64,000 bases of DNA from Nodosilinea sp. E11. Lineage in GTDB: Bacteria > Cyanobacteriota > Cyanobacteriia > Phormidesmidales > Phormidesmidaceae. Position numbers and translations under genes: made by a program. A model generated the notes under the pieces. It had not been told where the DNA came from. It was given only the letters and a program-made list of their open reading frames with translations, and ran no database searches. Positions 41,198 through 49,795 of this stretch are shown piece after piece; the stretch's first letter is position 1, and every line of letters begins with the position of its first letter. The stretch lies in NCBI RefSeq assembly GCF_032813545.1, contig NZ_CP136520.1:304001-368000 (forward strand), in the 5' to 3' direction.

Positions 41198-41288
41198 AGC
41201 AGGTCAAGGTAAAGGGTCAGGCCGACAAGACACACGCCGGTTTTTTTGAGCCTACAGGGGAGACCCCAATGGGGTACTCATGCCCAGC

Positions 41289-41984
41289 TTACCCCTGGTC
41301 GACGGGCCGGGGGCAGTAGCTCGCTACAATTCGCCCAGGGCGACGCAGTTGGCGGTGATAGGCAGCACTGACGGGGTGCGATAAGTCCTCTAAAGAATCG
41401 ATGCCGATGCCATTGCGGCCCTGGTCTTTTCCTGAGCTGTGAATATAGCGACCCTCGCCCAGGTAGAGGGCAACGTGCTGGGTGCGCTCAGGGCTACCAA
41501 AAAAGACTAAATCTCCCGGTATCAGCTCATCCCAGCCGATGGGCTGCGTAAAGGCTTCTTGCTGGTACGAGTCACGGGGCAACCGAATGCCCACCGAGGC
41601 GAAGGCGGCTTGCATGAGCCCCGAGCAATCAAAGTTAGGGCCGACGGTGCCGCCCCATAGGTAGGTATTCGGGGTCGCCATGGCTCGCTGGGTAAAGGCA
41701 ATCACCGCTGGCAGGCGGGGCGCTAGGGCTTGGCGATCGAGGCAAATGGGCTGATAAGCATGCTTTGCGGGGGTGAGGGTGACGCCATCGGCAGCGCTAA
41801 TCCAGCCGGGGTAGTCGTCTTCGCAAAGCGCCACGGCCCAGGCAGTGGCAGTAGGTTGCGCTGGGGCCAGGCGCAGCTGCCGTCCCACCGCCGCCTGAGT
41901 CACCAATCCCTCTAGAGCGGCGGTTTTGTACAGATTTAGCGGCTGGCTACAGCGGTATTCTAGGCCAGAAGACAATACAACCAT
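41289..41984 (-). CDS. NlpC/P60 (C40) cell-wall hydrolase
   Basis: A 231-aa protein taken from the ATG of MVVLSSGLEYRCSQPLNLYK, which starts a bacterial SH3-like region (residues 1-90). The catalytic NlpC/P60 domain follows: YLWGGTVGPNFDCSGLMQAA (Cys), ELIPGDLVFFGSPERTQHVA (His) and GRYIHSSGKDQG (third residue). This domain pair cleaves gamma-D-Glu-diamino-acid bonds in peptidoglycan, as in the cyanobacterial AvPCP enzyme. No signal peptide is evident, as in other cyanobacterial members. Confidence 0.9.
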   Translation of the reverse strand: MVVLSSGLEYRCSQPLNLYKTAALEGLVTQAAVGRQLRLAPAQPTATAWAVALCEDDYPGWISAADGVTLTPAKHAYQPICLDRQALAPRLPAVIAFTQRAMATPNTYLWGGTVGPNFDCSGLMQAAFASVGIRLPRDSYQQEAFTQPIGWDELIPGDLVFFGSPERTQHVALYLGEGRYIHSSGKDQGRNGIGIDSLEDLSHPVSAAYHRQLRRPGRIVASYCPRPVDQG

Positions 41985-42072
41985 ATTTGCAGTCGGCACT
42001 CTTTTTGCCTGGGGCACTCACTTTGTCTCGGGCACTCATCGGGGCGCTAGGGGGAAACGCTACGCTGAAGCC

Positions 42073-43542
42073 CTAAGTGGGCTTATCGCCAGTATTGCGT
42101 ACATTGATCACCCGTTTTAGCACGCCAAACCAGAAGGTTGACCCCATCGAGATGGCAAAACCGCTCACCAGCCAGCCCAGTAGCCTGCGGGGAATAAATG
42201 GAATTGGCCAATTTTGCTCGGCGGCTAACTGCTGCTGCACCACCACCTCGTTGTACCCCAGGGGAAACGGGATGTCGTCTAGAGCTTGGTTGACCGCCGC
42301 TTGCACCTGGCCAATGCTCTCGTTGAAGTTGCCCGGAGATTGGGCTGCCAGTTGGTCGGCGGTCTGGGTAATGGAGCTGCGTAGAATCGGGTCTACGGCC
42401 AGGCGACTGGCGATGTGAAAGGAGTCGGCGTTGATCGATACGGCGGTGGCGATGCCAATCAGCAGGGCAACGGCTTTGGCATTGCGCTTGTAGACGCCGG
42501 TGGCCCGCTCCATGCCGCGGTCAAACCATTTTTCGAGCTCCAGGCCAAACAGCTTGACATCGTCGCGGGTGGCGTCGGCAGTGGCTTCTACCCGCCGGGC
42601 GATCGCCGTTAAACTGTCGTGCAGAGCCGGAGTAATGGGGGCCTGGCGCAACCGATCGATCAGGGCCTGGGCCTCGACGTTTCCCCCCTGGGCCAAATGT
42701 CTCAGCTCGTTGTAGGCAGGGCTGTTTTGATCAAAAATATCGAGCAACTGGGCCACGTTGGGCCGCAGTTTGCTGATTAAAGCCGACTTTTCGGTGGGGT
42801 TGCTGGCCAACCCGCGCCTGATGTAGTCGAGACGGCGCAAAAAGGTCTCGGTCAGGGGATGATTGTCAGGCAAAATATCCCTGGCCATCAGGCCAAACTC
42901 ATCGAGCCGGTTGACCAGGCGGTCTAAACTCTCAGGCATGGAGACAATCCCCGCCCGAAAATCGGCCACAATGTGCTGGACCCCCTGCTCTAGCTGTTGC
43001 AGTTCAGTGTTGAGCAAAAACTCGTTGCCGGTGTTGGCCTTGAGGTCGCTGAGAATGCTGGCCACGGGAGTGAGGACGCGATCGCGGCCAAACCTATCAA
43101 TGCGATCGTTGGCCAGCACCTGCCACAGATTGCCTAACTGCATGCGCTCCAGCAAGCTGTTGGCAAAGGCCTCCGGCGGGATGTAGGAAGGGCCGCTGGT
43201 TTTGCCGACGCCAAACACATTGCGTTGGCCCGTTAGTGTACGGTAGATGCGACCTATTAAATGGGAAATACGGCGAAACGATCGCGCGATCGACCCCTTG
43301 GCCTCTTGATCTAGGCTGCGAATCCAAGGGCTTTCGTAGAGGGCATCGGCCAGTGCCTGGGCCGATGCTTCTTTATCCCGCTCGTTACCCGCCAGCAGCA
43401 CCTCGATCGACTGCTTGAGGTGCTCGGCTCGCCACTGCAAAAGTGTGCCAATAATTTCTTGCGCTTCACTCGCTAGTAAACTTAAAACAAAAAAGATAAA
43501 GACCAGCCCCAGAGCAATGTCTAAAACTATAGGAAAGTTCAT
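42073..43542 (-). CDS. uncharacterised membrane protein
   Basis: A 489-aa protein with an N-terminal TM helix (VLDIALGLVFIFFVLSLLAS, residues 6-25), a long, mostly helical soluble part, and two C-terminal hydrophobic segments (AVALLIGIATAVSINADSF near 350 and GWLVSGFAISMGSTFWFG near 462). A helical segment RNVFGVGKTSGPSYIPPEAF precedes the core. This architecture is seen in proteobacterial and cyanobacterial hypothetical membrane proteins; I know no function. It lies 280 bp downstream of cyAbrB with a structured region between. Confidence 0.75.
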   Translation of the reverse strand: MNFPIVLDIALGLVFIFFVLSLLASEAQEIIGTLLQWRAEHLKQSIEVLLAGNERDKEASAQALADALYESPWIRSLDQEAKGSIARSFRRISHLIGRIYRTLTGQRNVFGVGKTSGPSYIPPEAFANSLLERMQLGNLWQVLANDRIDRFGRDRVLTPVASILSDLKANTGNEFLLNTELQQLEQGVQHIVADFRAGIVSMPESLDRLVNRLDEFGLMARDILPDNHPLTETFLRRLDYIRRGLASNPTEKSALISKLRPNVAQLLDIFDQNSPAYNELRHLAQGGNVEAQALIDRLRQAPITPALHDSLTAIARRVEATADATRDDVKLFGLELEKWFDRGMERATGVYKRNAKAVALLIGIATAVSINADSFHIASRLAVDPILRSSITQTADQLAAQSPGNFNESIGQVQAAVNQALDDIPFPLGYNEVVVQQQLAAEQNWPIPFIPRRLLGWLVSGFAISMGSTFWFGVLKRVINVRNTGDKPT

Positions 43543-43643
43543 AGACTAACCGTACAATCCCGTATTTTCAACACCCAGCCTATCTAGTGTCGGGGCGCTA
43601 GCCAAGGCCCTACCCCAAGTCTAGAAAATTAGCTCTCCCAGTC

Positions 43644-43759
43644 CTTAAAGACGCTTGAAGACAGCTAAAACCAAGTCCAATCAAGCCCAATCAAGCACCG
43701 AAAAATGGGCAAGCCAGCCTATCACAGACTTGGTTTGCCCATTGTACTCAAGCGTCTTA
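43644..43759 (-). promoter_or_regulatory. possible alternative-hairpin element downstream of cyAbrB
   Basis: Three pairs of complementary arms occur: 43648-43658 with 43748-43758 (AAGACGCTTGA), 43668-43677 with 43727-43736 (AAACCAAGTC) and 43704-43712 with 43735-43743 (AATGGGCAA). The last two overlap and cannot form together, as in attenuators. The element lies between the cyAbrB stop and the membrane-protein start, both on the minus strand. Confidence 0.35.
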
Positions 43760-43825
43760 AAAACGGATCATACAGTCTATAAACCCGCTCTAAACCCGTT
43801 TAAGCCTGCTTAACGATACAGTCAC

Positions 43826-44230
43826 CTATTCATCTTCATCACCTATCAGCGAACCGTTTTCTCCCAGTTGCTTCAGCCGAATGTGCTTACGGCCTAAGGT
43901 GATTTCAAACTCGTCGCCGGGCCTTAGGCCCATCTGCTTAGTGTAGGCAGAACCAATTAACAGGTTGCCGTTAGACTGCACTGTGATGCGAAAGCTAGCG
44001 CTGCGGCCCCCGCGTCCGTTGCCGTTTTGACTGCTATCAAGCTGAATGCCCTCTGCTTCGATCAGGGCATTGAGAAATTTCATCATATTGACCCTGGGGT
44101 TGCCCCCCTTAGTCAAGGTGTAGTAGCCGCAGGCCTTGGCCTTATCTTCTTTGCTGAGATTATCAAGTTCTTTGACCTTTTGCAGTAGCTCTTTGCCGAT
44201 CAGGGGTTCTATCTGAGTTGCGTTAGCCAT
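43826..44230 (-). CDS. cyAbrB-type transcriptional regulator (second copy)
   Basis: A 134-aa cyAbrB protein: IGKELLQKVKELDNLSKEDK, CGYYTLTKGGNPRVNMMKFL, and the DNA-binding hairpin QSNGNLLIGSAYTKQMGLRP GDEFEITLGRKHIRLKQLGE. It differs in about half its residues from the copy at 27536 and has an NGNGRGGRSASF linker, so the two probably represent different cyAbrB clades. A 490-bp upstream region with an AT-rich part precedes it. Confidence 0.93.
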   Translation of the reverse strand: MANATQIEPLIGKELLQKVKELDNLSKEDKAKACGYYTLTKGGNPRVNMMKFLNALIEAEGIQLDSSQNGNGRGGRSASFRITVQSNGNLLIGSAYTKQMGLRPGDEFEITLGRKHIRLKQLGENGSLIGDEDE

Positions 44231-44722
44231 TAACTCTCTTCTCGTTCACAACGGTTTGCTCCAGACGTTTTGAGCAGAGGCAGCAAGACGGTTCTGCCTG
44301 GCTCTACTTTAATGACAATAGGCAAAATCATACTACAGCGAAATAGGTTTTTGCACTCTTTTTTTTAACTCTATAACATTGCCTCGGCTTAGCCTAAAAT
44401 AAACCCCCTTTTCCTCTACTTAATACCGCTCAAAAAGATGAGCTTTTTCAATGATTTAGTCCCTTGGTTGGGGCTGAAGGCTTCCCGACCCCTGCTTTTA
44501 AGAGGGGCGCAGAGACCGTTCATGTGCCGTATTTGTCAAATGATTTGGAGGGCTGCTGCTATTAACCAGCCGTCTAACCAAGCTAGATTAACCCGGTCTA
44601 AGCGTAGGCTGGAGGCGGCCCCTAACTTACACTTAAAGAGGCGAAAGCCCAGTCCTTAAGCCACCACCGCGATCGCACCAGCGTCTTCAAAGGCTAACTT
44701 TCCCAAGGAGCCAAATTGGGCT
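44231..44722. other. intergenic, 490 bp, divergent promoters
   Basis: The part next to cyAbrB (44290-44420) is AT-rich with long T and A runs and probably holds its promoter. The part at 44460-44660 is GC-rich with partial inverted repeats (for example CCCCTGCTTTTAAGAGGGG) and could be a structured RNA or a transposon end. A 73-codon frame here has no family features. Nothing firmer is seen. Confidence 0.4.
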
Positions 44723-45166
44723 ATGAAATTGACCACTCGCGGCCACTACAGCGTTAAGGCGTTGCTTGACTTGGCTCTGCACCCCTCTCGGCAGCCCGTG
44801 TCTGTCAGTACTATTGCCGATCGCCAGGGGTTGCCGCCGCCCTACCTCGAAAAACTGTTGATTGACCTACGGCGGGCAGGTATTTTAGAGTCGGTGCGCG
44901 GCCCCCAGGGCGGCTACCGGTTGGCCAAACCCGCCGACCAGATTTCCTTGGGCCAAATTTTAGCGGCGGTAGGCGAACAGGTCGACCCGCTGCCACGCCA
45001 CAGCCCTCAGTCCGACCAAGCTGAAGACTGGGTCACGTTTGCAGTATGGAACCGGCTATCTAAAAAACTTCAAGAAGCTCTCTATAGTATTTCTTTAGAA
45101 GATTTGTACTTTGATGCCCGCAGTTGGCAAGCTGCCCAGGGGGATGATGTCAGCTTTGTGGTTTAG
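44723..45166 (+). CDS. Rrf2-family transcriptional regulator
   Basis: A 147-aa Rrf2 protein: MKLTTRGHYSVKALLDLALH, then the winged helix VSVSTIADRQGLPPPYLEKL and GILESVRGPQGGYRLAKPAD (about residues 25-75). The three Cys that bind a cluster in IscR/NsrR are absent, so it is not a Fe-S sensor of that type. The end of the gene overlaps the start of cbiB by about 20 bp, so the two may be coupled. Confidence 0.92.
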   Translation: MKLTTRGHYSVKALLDLALHPSRQPVSVSTIADRQGLPPPYLEKLLIDLRRAGILESVRGPQGGYRLAKPADQISLGQILAAVGEQVDPLPRHSPQSDQAEDWVTFAVWNRLSKKLQEALYSISLEDLYFDARSWQAAQGDDVSFVV

Positions 45167-46172
45167 CGACCTGGGCCTTAGCGTGGGGGTGCGAGCAATG
45201 GTGCTGGGGCTGGCCGCCGCCCTCGATCGCGTTGTGGGCGACCCTTGGGGCTGGCCCCATCCGGTGCAAGCGATCGGGCGGGTGATTAGCTGGGGGGCGA
45301 TCGCGATTCAGCGGCTCAAACTGCCTCCCAGTGGCGAGCGGGGGTTGGGCGTGATCCTCGGTCTAAGCGTGATTTTTGCCAGTGGGCTAGTGGGCTGGGG
45401 AGCTGTGCATCTGGCGGGGATGCTTCATCCTGGGATTGGGTTAGTCTGCGAAGTCGTGCTTTTGGCTAGCTGCTTTGCGGGGCGCAGCCTGCGACAGGCC
45501 GCAGAGGATGTGCTCAAGCCGCTGGCCGCCAGAGACATCCCCACCGCGCGGCAGCAGCTGGCGCTCTACGTGGGCCGCGACACGGAGCACCTAGACGAGC
45601 CAGAAATCTTGCGGGCAGTGCTCGAAACCGTTAGCGAGAATGCCACCGACGGCGTGTTGGCCCCACTGTTTTACGCGCTGGTGGGGGCGTTTCTGCCTAT
45701 GGGCAGCGTGCCAGTGGCCTTAGCCTACAAAGCCGCTAGCACCCTCGATTCGATGGTGGGCTACCGGGAAGCCCCCTACACCCACCTGGGCTGGTTTAGC
45801 GCTCAGCTAGAGGATCGCCTCACCTGGCTACCCTGCCGACTGACGGTGCTCACCATTGCCCTGCTGTCAGGGCACCCCCGCCAGGTGGTGCGCCTGTGCC
45901 GCCGCGATGCCCCCGCTGACCCTAGCCCCAATGCGGGTTGGAGCGAGTGCGCCTACGCCGCTGCCCTGGGGGTACAGCTGGGGGGCCAGAATATATATCG
46001 AGGCCAGATCAAAGAGAAGCCGCTGCTGGGAGATGCAGTGGTAGAGATTGGGCGCGATCGCATTCTTGCCGCCCTGGCCCTCACCCGCCGCGCCTTTTTA
46101 CTGTGGCTGGGGCTGGGTGTCAGTGCTATGGTCACGGTAGCGTTATGGAATAATCAGTACATTAGTTTTTGA
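45144..46172 (+). CDS. cbiB: adenosylcobinamide-phosphate synthase
   Basis: A 342-aa integral membrane enzyme that attaches (R)-1-amino-2-propanol O-phosphate to adenosylcobyric acid in cobalamin synthesis. LDRVVGDPWGWPHPVQAIGR (about residues 28-47), YVGRDTEHLDEPEILRAVLE and SENATDGVLAPLFYALVG, AYKAASTLDSMVGYR are CbiB/CobD hallmarks. The start is at one of two adjacent ATGs (45144 or 45147) after AGGGGG and lies inside the Rrf2 frame. Other cob genes are not in the window. Confidence 0.94.
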   Translation: MMSALWFSDLGLSVGVRAMVLGLAAALDRVVGDPWGWPHPVQAIGRVISWGAIAIQRLKLPPSGERGLGVILGLSVIFASGLVGWGAVHLAGMLHPGIGLVCEVVLLASCFAGRSLRQAAEDVLKPLAARDIPTARQQLALYVGRDTEHLDEPEILRAVLETVSENATDGVLAPLFYALVGAFLPMGSVPVALAYKAASTLDSMVGYREAPYTHLGWFSAQLEDRLTWLPCRLTVLTIALLSGHPRQVVRLCRRDAPADPSPNAGWSECAYAAALGVQLGGQNIYRGQIKEKPLLGDAVVEIGRDRILAALALTRRAFLLWLGLGVSAMVTVALWNNQYISF

Positions 46173-46199
46173 GTCAAGATCTCTCGGGGAGACGTCATT

Positions 46200-47687
46200 T
46201 TGGTCGCAGGAGTTGAGAACTTGCAGCTAACTACCGAAAAAGCTGCTGAGCGGCAGCGTAAGGCGCAGCTGGGCCAGTTTTTTACTCCCCCGGCGATCGC
46301 CCAATTTATGGCCAGTCTATTTACCCCAGGCTCAACAGACTGTTGCCGCCTCTTAGATGCAGGAGCTGGGGTTGGATCGCTATCCTCAGCGTTTTTAGAT
46401 CGTTGGGTATCTGGCGACCTCACCTTCAATCGGGTTGAGCTAGATGCTTTTGAAATCGATCAAACCCTGCACAGTGCTCTGGCTCAAACCCTAACCAACT
46501 ACCAGCAGCACCCCAATTTTTGCCCGACCATTCATCCCAATGACTTCATTCATGCGGCGGCTGACTGGCTCTCTGGCAATTTGTTTGCTACGGCGCTGCC
46601 TCAGTACACCCACGCTATTCTAAATCCGCCCTACAAAAAAATTAGAAGCGACTCGCCCCACCGTCTGGCTCTGCGGCGGGCTGGGGTTGAGACCGTCAAT
46701 CTCTATTCAGCGTTTGTGGCCCTAGCGCTGGCGCTGCTGGGCGACGGAGGGCAACTGGTGGCTATCATCCCGCGCAGCTTTTGCAACGGCCCCTACTATC
46801 GCCCGTTTCGCCAGTTGGTGCTGGGCCAGGCGGCAATTCACCACATTCATCTATTTGAGTCGCGTACCCAGGCATTCAAAGACGATGCCGTACTGCAAGA
46901 AAATATCATCATCCGGCTAGAACGTGGCGGTTCCCAGGGGCCAGTTAGCGTGTCTACTTCCACCGATGACACCTTTGCCGATTTAGTGACCCACCAATAT
47001 CCCTTTGGCCAAATTGTCTTACCTGGAGATCTGGAGCAATTTATTCATGTACCCACTTCTCCCGACAACGATGTTCTGACCACTGCCATGGCGGTGCAGC
47101 ACTCGCTGGCACAACTGGGTCTCAAGGTTTCCACCGGACCAGTGGTTGATTTTCGCGTTAAGCCCTACCTGCGGGCCATGCCCGAGACCAACACGGTACC
47201 GCTGATCTACCCCATGCACTGTGTTGATGGCGGTGTGGTATGGCCGATTCCCAATGCCAAAAAGCCCAATGCCATTCAGCGCCACGTTGACACAGACAAG
47301 TGGCTCTATGCCAGCGGCTTCTACTGTGTCGTGCGGCGGTTTTCTGCTAAGGAAGAGAGGCGGCGCGTTATGGCCTGCGTAATTGACCCTGCGACCTTTG
47401 GCAATGCCGCGATGTTGGGCTTTGAAAATCATCTCAATGTCTTTCATGTCAATCGGGCAGGTCTGCCTCGGCCACTGGCCTATGGTCTAGCGCTATTTCT
47501 CAATACCACTGCCATAGACGATCACTTTCGGCGATTCAACGGTCATACTCAAGTCAATGCCACTGATCTAAGGCTGATTAAATACCCCAGCCTAGCCATG
47601 CTTACCAGACTGGGAGAATGGGCGATCGCTCAACCCAAGTTAACTCAGACCACCATTGATCGGCAGTTTGAGGCTGAAATGGCATGA
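46200..47687 (+). CDS. N6-adenine DNA methyltransferase of a BsuBI/PstI-type R-M system
   Basis: A 495-aa class gamma-like adenine methyltransferase. AERQRKAQLGQFFTPPAIAQ (about residues 14-33) and LLDAGAGVGSLSSAFLDRW (motif I) are followed by the catalytic AILNPPYKKI (motif IV, NPPY). Later segments QLVAIIPRSFCNG and SRTQAFKDDAVLQENIII are typical of the M.BsuBI/M.PstI group. The likely start is the TTG at 46200 after GGGGAG. It probably methylates adenine in the site cut by the downstream enzyme (CTGCAG in the family, inferred). Its stop overlaps the nuclease start (ATGA). Confidence 0.9.
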   Translation: MVAGVENLQLTTEKAAERQRKAQLGQFFTPPAIAQFMASLFTPGSTDCCRLLDAGAGVGSLSSAFLDRWVSGDLTFNRVELDAFEIDQTLHSALAQTLTNYQQHPNFCPTIHPNDFIHAAADWLSGNLFATALPQYTHAILNPPYKKIRSDSPHRLALRRAGVETVNLYSAFVALALALLGDGGQLVAIIPRSFCNGPYYRPFRQLVLGQAAIHHIHLFESRTQAFKDDAVLQENIIIRLERGGSQGPVSVSTSTDDTFADLVTHQYPFGQIVLPGDLEQFIHVPTSPDNDVLTTAMAVQHSLAQLGLKVSTGPVVDFRVKPYLRAMPETNTVPLIYPMHCVDGGVVWPIPNAKKPNAIQRHVDTDKWLYASGFYCVVRRFSAKEERRRVMACVIDPATFGNAAMLGFENHLNVFHVNRAGLPRPLAYGLALFLNTTAIDDHFRRFNGHTQVNATDLRLIKYPSLAMLTRLGEWAIAQPKLTQTTIDRQFEAEMA

Positions 47688-48637
47688 CCGATCAGGCTGA
47701 TTACATTCTGGCGGCGAAACAAATTTTGGTTTCTCTAGGGCTACCAAGAGCACAGCAAAACGAGCGGTCTGCCCTAGCTCTACTGGCGTTACTCAACCTG
47801 ACTCCGGGTAAAGCCTGGTGCGATGCGGAAAATCCACTCCTGGGAATCACGCCCATTATGGATTGGGTGAGGCAACACTACGGTAAAGACTACGCGCCTA
47901 ATACCCGAGAAACGGTGCGTCGTCAGACCATGCATCAGTTTGTGGATGCAGGTATTGCCCTGTACAACCCAGACCAGCCTAATCGCCCGGTCAATAGCCC
48001 CAAGGCCGTTTATCAGATTGAACCTGCTGCGTTGACTTTGTTGCGCACGTTTGGTCAAGCAGCTTGGCATGACGCACTCATAAATTACCTGAGCGATCGC
48101 GAAACCCTGCTAGCCCGCTATGCCAAGGAGCGAGTGCATCACCAGGTGCCAGTGCAAATTGCTCCTGGAAAGCGGATTAGCCTCAGCCCCGGTGACCACA
48201 GCGAACTTATTAAGCAAGTGATTGAAGCCTTTGCCCCTCGCTTTGCTCCAGGCAGTGTGCTGGTCTATGCCGGAGATCCAGGGGATAAGTGGGGCTATTT
48301 TGACGCCGTTCTATTAGCAGAGCTTGGTGTTGTGGTTGATAGCCACGGCAAAATGCCAGACGTTGTGCTGCACTATCCGGCCAAAAATTGGCTACTGCTG
48401 GTGGAAGCCGTTACCAGCCACGGGCCAGTAGATGGCAAGCGCCGCAGTGAGTTAACCCAGTCATTTTCGGCCTCTATCGCTGGATTGGTCTATGTCACGG
48501 CCTTTCTCAGTCGCTCCATAATGGCCCGCTATCTCGCCGAAATTGCTTGGGAAACTGAGGTTTGGGTGGCCGATGCCCCTTCTCACTTAATTCACTTCAA
48601 CGGCGAACGCTTCTTAGGGCCATACGCTGAACCCTAA
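47684..48637 (+). CDS. BsuBI/PstI-family type II restriction endonuclease
   Basis: A 317-aa nuclease with the BsuBI_PstI_RE domain. The N-terminal part is a helical/winged region (LLALLNLTPGKAWCDAENPL, NTRETVRRQTMHQFVDAG). The catalytic part includes SPGDHSELIKQVIEAF, GDKWGYFDAVLLAELGV and the signature KMPDVVLHYP ... VEAVTSHGPVDGKRRSEL (about residues 225-255), which supplies the Asp/Glu-x-Lys-type metal site. PstI and BsuBI cut CTGCAG; the specificity here is inferred from family. The ATGA overlap with the methyltransferase makes a compact two-gene system. Confidence 0.92.
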   Translation: MTDQADYILAAKQILVSLGLPRAQQNERSALALLALLNLTPGKAWCDAENPLLGITPIMDWVRQHYGKDYAPNTRETVRRQTMHQFVDAGIALYNPDQPNRPVNSPKAVYQIEPAALTLLRTFGQAAWHDALINYLSDRETLLARYAKERVHHQVPVQIAPGKRISLSPGDHSELIKQVIEAFAPRFAPGSVLVYAGDPGDKWGYFDAVLLAELGVVVDSHGKMPDVVLHYPAKNWLLLVEAVTSHGPVDGKRRSELTQSFSASIAGLVYVTAFLSRSIMARYLAEIAWETEVWVADAPSHLIHFNGERFLGPYAEP

Positions 48638-48638
48638 G

Positions 48639-48818
48639 GTGTCCCGGCGCTACGCCGCCATTTTGGGCCTGACTCTAGGCGTTGGCCTGTTGGTGGGGGC
48701 CGCTTGGTTTGTGGACCAGTGGGAGGCGGCGCGACGACAGACCCAGTTTCAGCATTGACACATCGATAGCAGCGAGGGCCAGGGCACCACCGTCACCGTG
48801 CAGCTGCCCCTAGAGTGA
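48639..48818 (+). pseudogene. deletion scar of a sensor histidine kinase
   Basis: A GTG-started frame SRRYAAILGLTLGVGLLVGA AWFVDQWEAARRQTQFQH looks like the start of a CHASE-type membrane sensor and stops at 48756-48758. At once, in another frame, comes IDSSEGQGTTVTVQLPLE and a stop, which is the very C-terminal tail of a histidine-kinase ATPase domain (G2 box). The whole middle is gone. It is a remnant after internal deletion, next to the restriction genes. Confidence 0.75.
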
Positions 48819-48962
48819 AGGAACCCATCGACGGGGGGATGTGGCTGTGATCGACCCAGCGTAATGTAGACATTAAGAATACATTAGCCCTGGGCCGACT
48901 GAGATGCCTACAGGCTAAGCTCTGAGAGTATCCCAGGATTTGACTGTCTCACGTCTATTTGG

Positions 48963-48977
48963 CCTCCTCACAGGAGG
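48963..48977 (+). promoter_or_regulatory. hairpin covering the infC Shine-Dalgarno
   Basis: CCTCCT-CAC-AGGAGG forms a perfect 6-bp stem with a 3-nt loop that pairs the ribosome-binding site AGGAGG (48972-48977), 3 nt before the ATG at 48981. Confidence 0.5.
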
Positions 48978-48980
48978 ATC

Positions 48981-49550
48981 ATGAGGACTGTTGGGATAGG
49001 CCTAATCCCAGGGAAGCTCGCTATGTACTTCCTGCAGAATTTGGAGATTTGTCCTATCGCTAAAAAACAGAAAGCCATTGTCAACCGCGACATTAGAGAC
49101 CCTGAAGTGCTGCTGATCACCCAGACAGGTGAAAATCTGGGCATCACCGACACTAGAGAAGCTCTCAGGATGGCCAAAGAGAGCAAGCTCGATCTGGTAG
49201 TCGTCTCCCCAAGTGAAGATGGCCCCTCCGTGGCCAAGATCATGGACTATGGCAAGCTTCAGTATCAGCAGAATAAGCGTCAGAAGCAGACTTCTCGCCC
49301 CTCCGTTAAAGAGGTCAAGTTTCGTCCCAACATTGGCGAGTCTGACTACACCTTGCGCATCAACCGAGCCACTGAGTGGTTGAGCAAAGGAGATTCGGTC
49401 AAGTTTTTAGTGCGGCTGCGGGGCCGAGAGCACCAGCACCGCGATCGCGCCACCGATCTGCTGAACCGGGTTGTAGAGGATCTGAACACCGCCGGTAAGG
49501 TGCAATCCTTCGACCACCGCGCCCTCACCCTGTTCCTCTCACCGTCATAA
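48981..49550 (+). CDS. infC: translation initiation factor IF-3, divergent paralogue
   Basis: A 189-aa IF-3 with both domains. The N-terminal domain has VNRDIRDPEVLLITQTGENL GITDTREALRMAKESKLDLV and the linker IMDYGKLQYQQNKRQKQT. The C-terminal domain has VKEVKFRPNIGESDYTLRIN, RATEWLSKGDSVKFLVRLRG REHQH. It is clearly less conserved than standard cyanobacterial IF-3 (for example no INERIRFP-type start), so it may be a second copy. The start is either 48981 (strong but hairpin-bound AGGAGG) or 49023 (MYFLQNLEICPIAKK). Neighbours rpmI/rplT are absent, which is unusual. Confidence 0.9.
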   Translation: MRTVGIGLIPGKLAMYFLQNLEICPIAKKQKAIVNRDIRDPEVLLITQTGENLGITDTREALRMAKESKLDLVVVSPSEDGPSVAKIMDYGKLQYQQNKRQKQTSRPSVKEVKFRPNIGESDYTLRINRATEWLSKGDSVKFLVRLRGREHQHRDRATDLLNRVVEDLNTAGKVQSFDHRALTLFLSPS

Positions 49551-49589
49551 CCGGTCGCCAGTACAATCTATCGCTGGCATAACCTGTTT

Positions 49590-49631
49590 CCAAAGAAAAG
49601 CAGGGGTCGCTTGACCCCTGCTTTTCTTTGG
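49590..49631. terminator. terminator after infC
   Basis: A 19-bp perfect stem (CCAAAGAAAAGCAGGGGTC and its complement) with a GCTT loop. The long A/T outer part and GC core fit a factor-independent terminator about 40 bp after the infC stop. Confidence 0.8.
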
Positions 49632-49653
49632 AAGACTGTTGCGTACTGAATCT

Positions 49654-49750
49654 ACCTTGGCTATCCCCGGTGAGGCTGGGCAAACACCGTTTGCCCCTAC
49701 ACAAGCCGCCTGTTTGGAATCGGAGTTATATGATGCGAATTTAGTATTAC
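49654..49750. repeat. dispersed repeat, copy 1
   Basis: About 97 bp with core GGGCAAACACCGTTTGCCCC, then CCGCCTGTTTGGAATCGG and a TTAT..GAT...ATTTAGTA tail. It is about 80% identical by eye to 54942-55038. Both are intergenic. Confidence 0.75.
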
Positions 49751-49795
49751 CCTCGAGCCGGAGAGAAGAAAAGTCTTTGGAACAACAGTCTCACC

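Noticed and set aside
44438..44659. 73-codon plus-strand frame before the Rrf2 gene
   Set aside because: Arg-rich translation of a GC-rich, hairpin-prone region with no domain features.
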